Under the pieces are notes generated by a model, which saw nothing but the letters and a program-made list of their open reading frames with translations, was not told the DNA's origin and did no database searches. From the NCBI GenBank assembly GCA_050015275.1, contig JBEKBS010000010.1, forward strand, positions 1 to 64,000: 64,000 bases of DNA, read 5' to 3'. This stretch comes from DATKJS01 sp050015275 (GTDB lineage Bacteria; Acidobacteriota; Aminicenantia; Aminicenantales; Saccharicenantaceae). The first letter of the stretch is position 1. Each line of letters starts with the position of its first letter. The translations under genes and the position numbers were made by a program. Below, piece by piece: positions 26,462-34,932 of this stretch.

Positions 26462-27964
26462 ATGAAAGTCATCCTGGCCGGCTACAACGTCGACAGCGTG
26501 GTCCTCGACGACCTCAAGAAGAATTCTCCGCCGCGCGAGGACGTGACGCCCGAGACGTTGTCGGCTTCCTACGCCCGGATCTCCAGGGACCCGCGTCCGG
26601 CCGACGAGCTGAGGGCCGCGGCGCGGGCGGAGGTCGAGCGGGCCCGCCGCTCGAACCAGACGATCATCTTCAAGATGGGCCATCACTCGGTGGCCGAACA
26701 CGCGGTCTTCAACTTCGACATCATCGGGGTCAGCCGGCTCGCCATCGAGGAGATCGAGCGCTTCCGGCTCTGCTCGTTCACGGAAAAATCCCAGCGTTAT
26801 ATCACCCTCGGCGAGGACTTCGTCGTGCCCGCGGAGATCAGGCGGGCCGGTCTCGAGGACCTCTTCACGGCCACGGTCAGGGCCCAGAACATCCTGTATC
26901 ACAAGCTCTACGGACGGCTCAGGCCTCATGTCTTCGATAAATTCCGGGCCCAGGCGGCGAACGCCAAGAACCACTCCGTTCTCGACGGCTGGGCCAAAGA
27001 GGACGCCCGCTACATCGTGAGCCTGGCGACGCAGGGACAACTGGGGATGACGACGAACGCCAGGAACCTTGAGCTCCTCATTCGTCGCTTCGCCGCAAAA
27101 GAGATTGAGGAGATCAAGGACCTCAATGGAAGGCTCTACGCCCTGGCCAAAGACGTCGCGCCGTCCATCATCCTGTTCACGCTGCCGTCGGATTTCGACG
27201 CCCTGACGTACGGCGATGTCGAGCGGGCGGCTGCGGACATCCTCGGCTCCGGGCGGAAGAGGCGCCCGGGGAAACGTCCCGGCCGGGGCGTCACCCTCGC
27301 GGACCATTCGTCTGACGGCGACGTCCGGATCCTGGCCGCCCTTCTTCACTCCATCTCCCGTCGCTCGCACGCCGAGTGTCTCCGCCTGGCCAAGGCGGCG
27401 AAACCTTCGGAGCGGAAGGCGATCGCCCAGAGCGCGCTCTGCCGCATGGAATTCTACGATTTTCCGCTCCGGGAATTCGAGCACGCCGACCTGACCTACG
27501 ACCTCGTCATCTCCGCGTCCTGCTTCGCCCAGCTCAAACGGCATCGGATGGCGACCCTGACCCAGCAGCGCTATGACCCCTCCCTTGGCGTGACGGTTCC
27601 GCCCTCGCTTGGGGAGATCGGGGCCGAGCGCGAATTCCTGGAGATGATCGACCGGACGAACGAGACCCACGCATGCCTGGAGAAAGCCGTCGGCCCGGCG
27701 GCGGATTATGTCCTCACCAACGCCCACCGGCGTCGCGCACTTCTCAAGCTGAACGTCCGGGAGCTTTATCACGTCTCGCGGCTTCGCGAGGACGCCTCGG
27801 CCCAGTGGGAGATCCGGGCCGTGACCTCGGAGATGTCCCGCCTGGCGGCAAGGGTCATGCCGCTCGCCTGCCTTCTCATCGGCGGCAAGGATGCCTATCC
27901 CGGGCTCTATGCCCGGGTCTTCGGGTCTCCCCCGAAAATGGTCCCGCCGAGGATCTTCGAGTAG
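26462..27964 (+). CDS. Tandem ThyX-like protein (FAD-dependent thymidylate synthase superfamily)
   Basis: 500 residues, about twice a ThyX. First half: KMGHHSVAEHAVFNFDI and the ThyX motif as R100-F-R102-x7-S110 followed by QRY, then NARNLELLIRRF. Second half: LKRHRMATLTQQRY (RHR at 360-362, but without the serine at x7) and REDASAQWEIR near the C-terminus. ThyX makes dTMP from dUMP with FAD and methylene-tetrahydrofolate. Each half keeps different parts of the motif set, so one composite active site per chain, or a changed reaction, are both possible. GAGG lies just before the ATG. It is flanked by convergent or divergent genes and transcribed alone. Confidence 0.75.
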   Translation: MKVILAGYNVDSVVLDDLKKNSPPREDVTPETLSASYARISRDPRPADELRAAARAEVERARRSNQTIIFKMGHHSVAEHAVFNFDIIGVSRLAIEEIERFRLCSFTEKSQRYITLGEDFVVPAEIRRAGLEDLFTATVRAQNILYHKLYGRLRPHVFDKFRAQAANAKNHSVLDGWAKEDARYIVSLATQGQLGMTTNARNLELLIRRFAAKEIEEIKDLNGRLYALAKDVAPSIILFTLPSDFDALTYGDVERAAADILGSGRKRRPGKRPGRGVTLADHSSDGDVRILAALLHSISRRSHAECLRLAKAAKPSERKAIAQSALCRMEFYDFPLREFEHADLTYDLVISASCFAQLKRHRMATLTQQRYDPSLGVTVPPSLGEIGAEREFLEMIDRTNETHACLEKAVGPAADYVLTNAHRRRALLKLNVRELYHVSRLREDASAQWEIRAVTSEMSRLAARVMPLACLLIGGKDAYPGLYARVFGSPPKMVPPRIFE

Positions 27965-27967
27965 GGA

Positions 27968-28612
27968 CTATTTCTTCAGCAGTTTGAAGGCCGTGTCCCA
28001 GTTCTCTGTCCGGATCGCGTTTTGGATGTAGATCAGGGCGAGCGGCTCGAGCAGCCTGGCCGCCTGGATCCCCCCCATGTCGATGACCCCCCAGCCGAAG
28101 TCGCGGCAGATCCCCGCCACGAGCTTCTTGGCCGCGCCATCTTCCCCGCAGATGAACATGTCGGGGGGCCCTCCCGAAAATGAGGGCTTGACCATATGGG
28201 CGTGATTGACCGTATTGAAAGCCTTGACGACCTGGGCTCTGGGGAGCCACCGCTGGACCTGTTCCCCCGCCGAATCCTGGCCGCCGACCGCCAGCTCGGG
28301 CATGGCCTTCGGCCGAAAGAGAAGGGGATTGGTCACATCGATCACCAGCTTCCCGGCAAAGTTGTCCGGGCCAGCCAGCCGGATTGCGTTCTCCGTCCCC
28401 GGCCAATGGGTCGCCAGGACGGCCATTTCGCCGAAGGCCGCGGCTTCGGCGAAGGTCCCGGCCGAAGCCTTCTTGCCGGCCTTGGCCAGCCAGGCTTTGA
28501 TCTCGTCCTTGGCCGGGCTCCGGCTCCCCATCTTGACTTCGTGGCCGAGGCCGATGAAGCCGAGGCCCAGGTCCTGGCCCACGCCCCCGGACCCCAATAT
28601 TCCGATCTTCAT
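27968..28612 (-). CDS. NADPH-dependent F420 reductase-like protein
   Basis: 214 residues; ATG at 28610-28612 with AAGGAGGGA upstream. Single NAD(P)-binding Rossmann domain starting MKIGILGSGGVGQDLGLGF, with SRSP after the second strand (NADP-type), LVIDVTNPL, and VVKAFNTVNHAHM as in F420H2:NADP+ oxidoreductase and related NADP oxidoreductases (YqcI/YadG-like annotations exist). Whether F420 is used cannot be told; no F420 biosynthesis gene is in the window. Ends 3 bases from the convergent ThyX-like stop. Confidence 0.75.
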   Translation of the reverse strand: MKIGILGSGGVGQDLGLGFIGLGHEVKMGSRSPAKDEIKAWLAKAGKKASAGTFAEAAAFGEMAVLATHWPGTENAIRLAGPDNFAGKLVIDVTNPLLFRPKAMPELAVGGQDSAGEQVQRWLPRAQVVKAFNTVNHAHMVKPSFSGGPPDMFICGEDGAAKKLVAGICRDFGWGVIDMGGIQAARLLEPLALIYIQNAIRTENWDTAFKLLKK

Positions 28613-28637
28613 TTGTCCCTCCTTGATGAACCTTATT

Positions 28638-28666
28638 ATTATTGCAGCCGGGCGGCGGCCGGTCAA
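28638..28666 (-). promoter_or_regulatory. Promoter for the F420-reductase-like gene
   Basis: Minus strand: TTGACC (28666-28661) and AATAAT (28643-28638) with a 17-base spacer, 26 bases before the start codon. Confidence 0.6.
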
Positions 28667-28698
28667 ATAGCCAAATGGGCAGGGATAGCAGGGAGAGT

Positions 28699-28718
28699 CC
28701 TGTCAGCGAGGTGACAGG
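28699..28718. repeat. 7-bp inverted repeat
   Basis: CCTGTCA and TGACAGG around a 6-base loop form a perfect hairpin in either strand. No T-run follows, so it is not a standard terminator. Confidence 0.5.
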
Positions 28719-28769
28719 TTCCAGGCGGAGACGATGGCCGTCCGAAAGCCCCCGTAACGGAAGGGGACC

Positions 28770-28817
28770 GGCAGGGAGCGAATTCTGAGGAGCGGCAGGG
28801 AGTGGACTCCTGGGAGC
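28770..28817. repeat. Imperfect 24-base tandem duplication
   Basis: Two adjacent 24-base units (28770-28793, 28794-28817) both begin GGCAGGGAG and end GGAGC, with 18 of 24 positions identical. Confidence 0.5.
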
Positions 28818-28833
28818 GACCAGCAGAATAGCG

Positions 28834-28877
28834 GCGGAGTGACTCGGAGCCGATATTCTGGTAGATATCTTGATAAA
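28834..28877 (+). repeat. Interspersed intergenic repeat, copy 2
   Basis: Begins GCGGAGTGACTC, then GGAGCCG and an AT-rich tail. It is similar to copy 3, 66 bases downstream, and to copy 1 at 14911. Confidence 0.5.
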
Positions 28878-28899
28878 ACGCTGACATCTTTGATTGCCG

Positions 28900-28941
28900 G
28901 CGGAGCGGCTCGAAGCCGCACATCTGATAAATATTTAGAAC
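28900..28941 (+). repeat. Interspersed intergenic repeat, copy 3
   Basis: Begins GCGGAG and contains the perfect hairpin GCGGCT-CGA-AGCCGC followed by an AT-rich tail. This is the best-formed of the three copies. Confidence 0.5.
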
Positions 28942-29021
28942 GAGCCTTAGCTATTCTTGATTAGCATGCACTTCTTCCAATCAAACCGGGGGAGGGGATG
29001 AAAGGAGTTACGTAGCTGAAC

Positions 29022-29657
29022 TTATACGATGAAAACGCGGCGCCCGCGGACTTCGATCCGGCCCTCGAAGTAGAGCCGGACGGCCTCGGGATAGATCATG
29101 TGCTCCTCGATCAGGATCCGGGCCGCCAGCGTTTCCTCGGTGTCGTCCTGGAGGACCGGGACGGCGGCCTGGAGGATGATCGGGCCCATGTCAACCTCAG
29201 CGGCGACGAAATGGACCGTGCAGCCTGAGAAACGAACCCCCCAGTCGATGGCCTTCTGCTGGACGTGGAGACCCGGGAAAGAGGGGAGGAGGGCCGGGTG
29301 GATGTTGACGATCCGGTACGGGTAGGCGTCACAGAACTGCGGCGTCAGGACTTTCATGTATCCGGCGAGGCAGATGAGATCGATCCTTCTTTTCTCGACT
29401 TCCCGCCCGGCGGCCTGGTCGTACTCCTCACGCGTCGCGAACAGCTTCGGGTTGAGGAATGACGCTTCCAGGCCCCATTCCCTCGCTTTGAGGAGGCCGG
29501 GCGCGTCTTCCTTGTTGCTGAGGACCAGGCCGATCTCCGCGTCGATCGCGCCGCGGCGGATGGCCTCCTGGATGGCCATGAAATTGGAACCCCGGCCGGA
29601 GAGAAGAATGGCGACCCGGCCCCGTTTCTTCGGACTCCGGAATGCGACCTCGTTCAT
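29022..29657 (-). CDS. purN: Phosphoribosylglycinamide formyltransferase
   Basis: 211 residues; ATG overlaps the purL stop (ATGA, 29654-29657), GGAGGG 4 bases upstream. Transfers formyl from 10-formyl-tetrahydrofolate to GAR. Rossmann start VAILLSGRGSNFMAI, catalytic NIHPALLPSFPG with the histidine, and the aspartate in VDMGPIILQ. Last gene of the purB-S-Q-L-N operon. Confidence 0.96.
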   Translation of the reverse strand: MNEVAFRSPKKRGRVAILLSGRGSNFMAIQEAIRRGAIDAEIGLVLSNKEDAPGLLKAREWGLEASFLNPKLFATREEYDQAAGREVEKRRIDLICLAGYMKVLTPQFCDAYPYRIVNIHPALLPSFPGLHVQQKAIDWGVRFSGCTVHFVAAEVDMGPIILQAAVPVLQDDTEETLAARILIEEHMIYPEAVRLYFEGRIEVRGRRVFIV

Positions 29658-31876
29658 CGTCCCTCCATGCCGCGGGCCCTGTAAAATTTCGGGATGCCGT
29701 CCTTCCAGCGCCGGTAAGCGTCCTCGACCGGGACGCGGATGAGGTCCCGCCCGCGGTGGCGAACGACGATGTCCGCCCCGCCCGTCCGGCCGATGGCCGC
29801 GAGCTTGACTCCCGTCGTCCGGGCCAGCCCGGCGAGCCTGTCCAGGTCCGCCGTGCGGCAGGTCATGAGGATGCGGGATTGGGTCTCGCCGAAGGCCAGC
29901 GCGTCCGGCCGGATCGGGTCGTCGAGCTCGACGGCGCAGCCGGTGAGCCCCTGACTGTGGAAGACGCACTCGGCCAGGGCGATGGCCAACCCACCCTCCG
30001 AAAGGTCATGAGCCGACCGGACAAGGCCGGCATCGATCGCCTCCAGGCAGAACTTCTGGGCCCGCTTTTCCCCCTCGAGGTCGATGCGGGGCGGTGTCCC
30101 CGTCTCGACCCGGTGGACGACCCTCACATATTCCGTTCCGCCGAGTTCCTCCCTGTTTTCTCCCACCAGGAGAACGAGGTCCCCACCGGCCTTGAAGCCC
30201 GGGCTGACGACCTTCCGGACGTCGTCGATGATGCCGACGATCCCCAGGACCGGGGTCGGGAAGATGGACACGCCCTCGGTGTCGTTGTAAAAGCTCACAT
30301 TGCCGCCCGTGACGGGGATCCCGAACGCCCGGCAGGCTTCCGCCATCCCGTCGATGACCTGCTCGAACTGCCACATGACCTCAGGCTTTTCGGGATTCCC
30401 GAAGTTCAGGCAGTTCGTGACGCCGATCGGTCGGGCCCCGACGCAGGCCAGGTTCCGGCAGGCCTCGGCGACGGCGATCTTCGCGCCCGTGTTCGGGTCG
30501 AGGGAAACGTAGAGGGAATTGGAGTCCAGGGTCATGGCGACGGCCTTCTTCGAGCCCTTGAGCCTCAGGACCGCGGCGTCCGCGCCGGGCAGGAGCACCG
30601 TGTTGACCTGGACCATGTGATCGTACTGGCGGAAAACCCATTCCTTGTCCGCGATGGTCGGTGAAGATAGGAGCCGGAAAAAGACGTCCTCGATGTCGGC
30701 CGGGACGGGGAGCAGCGGGAGTCTGGCGCTCGACGCGGGACGGACGGGCGGCCGGCTCGGTCGCCGGTAGGCCGGGCACAGGTTGACGACCGCGTCGACG
30801 GGGATGTCGACGACGACCTCCCCCTTGAAACGGACCCGGGCCTGCCCGCCGCCCGTGACATGGCCGATGATCGGGGCGTCGAGGTCCCACTTCGCGAAGA
30901 CCTCCTGGACCTTCTTGACGTTCTCTTTTGTGCAGACGAGAAGCATGCGCTCCTGGGATTCGGAGAGCATGATCTCGTACGGCGTCATCCCGGCTTCCCG
31001 TTGGGGGACGAGGTCGAGATCGATCTCGATCCCCAGCCCGCTCTTGGCGGCCATCTCGGTCGTCGAGCAGGTCAGCCCGGCCGCACCCATGTCCTGGATG
31101 CCGAGAATGAGGCCCCTGTCCATGACCTCCAGGCAGGCCTCGACGAGGAGCTTTTCCTTGAACGGGTCGCCGACTTGGACGTTCGGCCTCTTGTGCTCGG
31201 TTTCCTTGCCGAATTCCGCCGAGGCCATGGTCGCCCCGTGGATGCCGTCCCGGCCGGTCTTGGCCCCGACGTAAAGGACCGGGTTCCCGACGCCCTCGGC
31301 CTTGGCGAAGAAGATCCTGTCCTTTTTGGCCAGCCCCAGGCAGAAAACGTTGACCAGGGGGTTGGCGGCGTAGCAATCGTTGAAGTAGACCTCCCCGCCG
31401 ACCGTGGGGACGCCGATGGAGTTCCCGTAGCCCGCGATGCCCGAGACGACTCCCTCCATGATCGCCCGGTTCTTCGGGTCGCTCGGCGGGCCGAACCGCA
31501 GGGAATCGAGGACCGCGATGGGCCGGGCGCCCATCGTGAAAATGTCCCTCAGGATCCCGCCGACACCCGTGGCCGCGCCCTGGTAGGGCTCGATGTAGGA
31601 CGGGTGGTTGTGGGACTCGATCTTGAAGACGATGACCTGACCGTCGCCGATGTCCAGGACGCCGGCGTTCTCGCCGGGCCCCTGGACGACATGCCGGCCC
31701 TCGGTCGGGAGCTTCCTGAGGTGGATCTTGGAGCTCTTGTAGCCGCAGTGCTCGGACCACATGACGGAGAAGATGCCGAGTTCGGTCAGGTTCGGCTCCT
31801 TCCCGATGAGCTCGACGATCCGCCGGTACTCCTCTTCGGTCAGGTTGTGCTGCGCGAGGGTCTTTGGCTCAATCAT
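29654..31876 (-). CDS. purL: Phosphoribosylformylglycinamidine synthase subunit II (small-type PurL)
   Basis: 740 residues, the small PurL form that works with separate PurS and PurQ, both present next door. Catalyses ATP-dependent FGAM formation using ammonia from PurQ. Visible: SVMWSEHCGYKSSK, KIESHNHPSYIEPYQGAATGVGGI, and GIQDMGAAGLTCSTTEMA. Start at MIEPKT (31874-31876) was chosen over an upstream extension that is only antisense-type sequence; the gene overlaps the purQ end by 8 bases. Confidence 0.97.
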   Translation of the reverse strand: MIEPKTLAQHNLTEEEYRRIVELIGKEPNLTELGIFSVMWSEHCGYKSSKIHLRKLPTEGRHVVQGPGENAGVLDIGDGQVIVFKIESHNHPSYIEPYQGAATGVGGILRDIFTMGARPIAVLDSLRFGPPSDPKNRAIMEGVVSGIAGYGNSIGVPTVGGEVYFNDCYAANPLVNVFCLGLAKKDRIFFAKAEGVGNPVLYVGAKTGRDGIHGATMASAEFGKETEHKRPNVQVGDPFKEKLLVEACLEVMDRGLILGIQDMGAAGLTCSTTEMAAKSGLGIEIDLDLVPQREAGMTPYEIMLSESQERMLLVCTKENVKKVQEVFAKWDLDAPIIGHVTGGGQARVRFKGEVVVDIPVDAVVNLCPAYRRPSRPPVRPASSARLPLLPVPADIEDVFFRLLSSPTIADKEWVFRQYDHMVQVNTVLLPGADAAVLRLKGSKKAVAMTLDSNSLYVSLDPNTGAKIAVAEACRNLACVGARPIGVTNCLNFGNPEKPEVMWQFEQVIDGMAEACRAFGIPVTGGNVSFYNDTEGVSIFPTPVLGIVGIIDDVRKVVSPGFKAGGDLVLLVGENREELGGTEYVRVVHRVETGTPPRIDLEGEKRAQKFCLEAIDAGLVRSAHDLSEGGLAIALAECVFHSQGLTGCAVELDDPIRPDALAFGETQSRILMTCRTADLDRLAGLARTTGVKLAAIGRTGGADIVVRHRGRDLIRVPVEDAYRRWKDGIPKFYRARGMEGR

Positions 31877-32615
31877 GGCGGGCCTTTTTCGCGGCGGCTT
31901 TGGCCCGGGGGGACCGTCGGGCGCTGAGACTCCGGACGAGGGACCCGAAGATGACGAGGCCGTCCTCGCTGCCGAGCAGGGCCTCGGAGGCCCTCTCCGG
32001 ATGTGGCATGAGCCCCAGGACATTGCCCTCCTTGTTCGCGAGCCCCGCGATATTGTGGAGCGAACCGTTGATGTTGGCCTCCTCGGTCACGTTCCCGCCG
32101 GCGTCGCAATAGCGGAAGACCACCTGCCGGTTCCTCTCGATGTCGGCGAGCGTCCGGGGCGGGGCATAGTAGTTGCCGTCGAAATGGGCGATCGGGATCC
32201 GGAGGATCTGTCCGGCTTTCCCGGCCCGGGTGAACGCCGTCCGGTCGTTCTCGACCCGGATGTGGACGTGCTGGCAGAGGAACTTCAGGTTCTTGTTCCG
32301 GAGCATGGCCCCGGGGAGAAGGCCGAGCTCGAGGAGGACCTGGAAGCCGTTGCAGATGCCCAGGACGAGCCCTCCCTTGCGGGCGAAAGCCCTAACCTCT
32401 TTCATGAGAGGAGAGAAGCGGGCGATGGCACCGGACCGCAGGTAATCCCCGTAGGAGAACCCTCCGGGCAGCACGACGCAGCTTACCTCCTGGAGGTCGT
32501 GGTCCTTGTGCCAGAGCATGACCGTATCCTGCTTCATGACGGTCTTGAGGACATGGAAAGTGTCGAAGTCGCAATTGGAGCCGGGGAATTGGACGACGCC
32601 GAACCTCATGGTCAT
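31869..32615 (-). CDS. purQ: Phosphoribosylformylglycinamidine synthase, glutaminase subunit
   Basis: 248 residues. Class I glutamine amidotransferase supplying ammonia to PurL. Nucleophile cysteine in GICNGFQ, and histidine-glutamate in MPHPERA. N-terminal VVQFPGSNCD is typical. The C-terminal 20 residues are basic and look like an extension. Two starts are possible (32613-32615 overlapping the purS stop as ATGA, or 6 bases later at MRFGVV); both keep the whole domain. Confidence 0.96.
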   Translation of the reverse strand: MTMRFGVVQFPGSNCDFDTFHVLKTVMKQDTVMLWHKDHDLQEVSCVVLPGGFSYGDYLRSGAIARFSPLMKEVRAFARKGGLVLGICNGFQVLLELGLLPGAMLRNKNLKFLCQHVHIRVENDRTAFTRAGKAGQILRIPIAHFDGNYYAPPRTLADIERNRQVVFRYCDAGGNVTEEANINGSLHNIAGLANKEGNVLGLMPHPERASEALLGSEDGLVIFGSLVRSLSARRSPRAKAAAKKARHD

Positions 32616-32869
32616 TTCCCCGACGAGGCCTTGATGAACTCCCAGGTGTACTTTTCGATGATGGGGTTGGCCAGGACCTTGTGCGTGATCTCGGCCACGA
32701 CCGCCTCGGCCTCTTTCCTCCCGACCCCGTCGAGCTCGATCTCGAAGACCTTGCCCTGCCGGACGTCCTTGACGGCGGCGTAGCCCATGGTGTGGAGGGC
32801 GTTCTTCACGGTCTGGCCCTGGGGATCGAGGACGCTGTCCTTGAACGAAACGAGGATCCTAACTCTCAT
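32612..32869 (-). CDS. purS: Phosphoribosylformylglycinamidine synthase subunit PurS
   Basis: 85 residues. Small bridging subunit of the PurLQS complex. MRVRILVSFKDSVLDPQGQTVKNALHTMGY and VRQGKVFEIELDG are family signatures. Overlaps purB by 11 bases at its start and purQ by 4 at its end. Confidence 0.95.
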   Translation of the reverse strand: MRVRILVSFKDSVLDPQGQTVKNALHTMGYAAVKDVRQGKVFEIELDGVGRKEAEAVVAEITHKVLANPIIEKYTWEFIKASSGK

Positions 32870-34160
32870 CGGCGAAAACCCTTTCAAAGATGTAGTCGAT
32901 CTTGTTGAGGTAGGGGGCCAGGGAGAAACAGCGAGCGATGTCCGACGGCTTGAGGACCCGGCCCACATCGGGGTCGGCGGCGATGAGCCCGCGGAGATCG
33001 CGGCCTTCGTTCCAGGCCCGGAGGCTGTTCCTCTGGACGACCTGGTAAGCGTCCTCCCGGGACATCCCTTTCTTGGTCAGGGCCAGGAGGACGCTCTGGG
33101 AGAAGATGAGGCCGCGGGTGGCGTCGATGTTGGCCCTCATCCGGTCGGGACGGACGTTCCAGTTCCTGATGATATCGATGATCTCGGCCAGGAGGAAATC
33201 GGTCAGGATGAAGGAGTCCGGGAAAACGACCCGTTCGGCCGAGGAATGGGAAATGTCCCTTTCGTGCCAGAGGGCCACGTTCTCGAGCCCGACCTGGGCG
33301 TTGGCCCTGACGAGCCTGGCCAGGCCCGAGATCCTCTCGGAGCGGACGGGGTTCTTTTTATGGGGCATGGAGGAGGATCCCTTCTGGCCTTTGGTGAAGG
33401 GCTCTTCGACCTCCCCAACCTCCGTCCTCTGAAGATGGCGGATCTCGACGGCGAATTTTTCGATCGAGGAAGCGAGGAGGGCGAGGGCGGACAGGACTTC
33501 CGAGTGGCGGTCCCGCTGGAGGACCTGGGTCGAGACCCTGGCGGGCTCCAGGTTGAGCTTCCGGAGGGCCAGGACCTCAACCCGGGGGTCCAAGTGAATG
33601 TAGGTCCCGACGGAGCCAGAGATGCGGCCGACCGCGATCACGCGGACGGCTTCCTCCAGACGCCGGATGTGCCTCTTGACCTCTTCGTGCCAGACGAGGA
33701 TCTTGAAGCCGAAAGACACCGGCTCGGCATGGATGCCGTGGGTCCGGCCGATGCAGGCCGTTTTCTTGTACTTGATCGCCTGTCTCTTCAGAAGCCCGCG
33801 GAGCTGCCGGAGCTCGCGGAGGATCCTCTCGAGCGATTCGCGGATGAGGAGCGATAGGGCGGTGTCGACAACGTCATAGGACGTCAGGCCGAGGTGGATG
33901 TAGCGGGAGCTCGGCCCGACCTTTTCCGCGACCGAGGACAGGAAGGCGATGATGTCGTGCTTGACGACCTTCTCGATCTCGTCGATCCTGGCGGTCGAGA
34001 ATCCGGCCTTGCGACGGATGTCCCGTAGGGCGGGTTTGGGGATCTTCCCCAGGCGGGCCCAGGCCTCGCAGACGGCGATCTCGACCTCGAGCCATTTTCT
34101 GTACCTATTATCATCCGTCCAGACAGCGCCCATCTCGGGGCGGGTGTAGCGTTCGATCAT
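32859..34160 (-). CDS. purB: Adenylosuccinate lyase
   Basis: 433 residues. Removes fumarate from SAICAR and from adenylosuccinate. Fumarase-superfamily signature GSSSMPHKKNPVRSE near 264-278, N-terminal MIERYTRPEMGAVWTDDNRY, and catalytic histidine region IGRTHGIHAEPVSFG near 139. First gene of the purB-purS-purQ-purL-purN operon. Confidence 0.97.
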   Translation of the reverse strand: MIERYTRPEMGAVWTDDNRYRKWLEVEIAVCEAWARLGKIPKPALRDIRRKAGFSTARIDEIEKVVKHDIIAFLSSVAEKVGPSSRYIHLGLTSYDVVDTALSLLIRESLERILRELRQLRGLLKRQAIKYKKTACIGRTHGIHAEPVSFGFKILVWHEEVKRHIRRLEEAVRVIAVGRISGSVGTYIHLDPRVEVLALRKLNLEPARVSTQVLQRDRHSEVLSALALLASSIEKFAVEIRHLQRTEVGEVEEPFTKGQKGSSSMPHKKNPVRSERISGLARLVRANAQVGLENVALWHERDISHSSAERVVFPDSFILTDFLLAEIIDIIRNWNVRPDRMRANIDATRGLIFSQSVLLALTKKGMSREDAYQVVQRNSLRAWNEGRDLRGLIAADPDVGRVLKPSDIARCFSLAPYLNKIDYIFERVFADES

Positions 34161-34190
34161 GGCCTCTTACCTCACCAAGGGAGAGGCTGA

Positions 34191-34220
34191 ATCATAGCAG
34201 CAGGGGGAAGGGATTGTCAA
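34191..34220 (-). promoter_or_regulatory. Promoter for the purine operon
   Basis: Minus strand: perfect TTGACA (34220-34215) and TATGAT (34196-34191) with an 18-base spacer, 31 bases before purB. The leader is too short to hold a purine riboswitch. Confidence 0.65.
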
Positions 34221-34325
34221 CGGAATCGGGCAGATTTCGCGGCGAACTTCCTCTCCTGAGATGCTCAGCCCGGGGGCGATCCGCAGGAAGACGTCAGAAG
34301 GCTCCAGGGGGCGCTAAGATTTGAG

Positions 34326-34331
34326 TATAAT
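34326..34331 (+). promoter_or_regulatory. -10 box upstream of the ECF sigma gene
   Basis: TATAAT, 25 bases before the ATG. I see no good -35 box at the normal distance, so the sigma factor using it is uncertain. Confidence 0.4.
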
Positions 34332-34356
34332 AGATGTCTAAAGAAGTGAGGATGAA

Positions 34357-34932
34357 ATGGATGAACGCCCGGACGATGTCCTCGTGGAGGAGGCCCGCCA
34401 GGGGAAAAACGAGGCCTTCTCCGAGCTTGCCAGACGCCACCAGCAGAGGGTTTACGGGCTCATCTGCGGCATGACGAAGAACCGTTCGGACGCCGACGAC
34501 TTGTGCCAGGAGGTATTTTTGACGGCCTTCAGATCGATCCCGGGCTTCCAGGCGAGATCGAGTTTTTCCACCTGGGTCTACCGGATCGCCGTCAATGCCT
34601 CTCTGAATTTTCTGAAGAAGCGCCGCCGTGAGGGGGAGCGGGCCGGGTTTCACGATAACCTCCCTGAAAGGGACGTGAGTAAGGCGGCGGCCTCATCTCC
34701 CGAGATGCGCGCGGTCCGCAACGAGCTCGAAGATCGCATCGAGGACGCCGTCGGGTCCCTCCCGCCGCTCTTCAAGGCCTCGTTCCTCCTGGTCGCGGGC
34801 CAAGGTCTAAGCCATGCCGAAGCCGCCCAGGCCCTTGGCTGTTCGGAAAACACGGTCTCCTGGCGGATGCACAAGGCCCGGAAGATGCTCCAGGCCAGGC
34901 TCAAGCCTTTTTTGAACGAGGTCGGATCATGA
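34357..34932 (+). CDS. ECF-type RNA polymerase sigma factor
   Basis: 191 residues. Region 2 with ELARRHQQRVYGLICGMTKNRSDADDLCQEVFLTAFRSI and STWVYRIAVNASLNFLKKRRR, then region 4 with LPPLFKASFLLVAGQGLSHAEAAQALGCSENTVSWRMHKARKML. No region 1 or 3, as in ECF factors. GTGAGG is 5 bases before the ATG. It overlaps the anti-sigma gene (ATGA), so the pair is translationally coupled. Target promoters cannot be inferred with confidence. Confidence 0.95.
   Translation: MDERPDDVLVEEARQGKNEAFSELARRHQQRVYGLICGMTKNRSDADDLCQEVFLTAFRSIPGFQARSSFSTWVYRIAVNASLNFLKKRRREGERAGFHDNLPERDVSKAAASSPEMRAVRNELEDRIEDAVGSLPPLFKASFLLVAGQGLSHAEAAQALGCSENTVSWRMHKARKMLQARLKPFLNEVGS

Larger units (their letters stand above)
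28613..29021. other. Gene-free, repeat-bearing intergenic region downstream of purN
   Basis: About 410 bases. It holds the promoter of the minus-strand gene at its left end, a 7-bp perfect hairpin, a 24-base imperfect tandem repeat, two copies of an interspersed repeat and an AT-rich right end. Open frames on the minus strand here look spurious. purN transcription would run into this region from the right. Confidence 0.6.

Noticed and set aside
28663..28923. Short minus-strand open frames in the purN downstream region
   Set aside because: They are built from repeat sequence, have no start context and cover hairpins and the promoter of the next gene.
34161..34356. Purine riboswitch upstream of the pur operon
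   Set aside because: The predicted promoter leaves about 25 bases of leader, too short for an aptamer.
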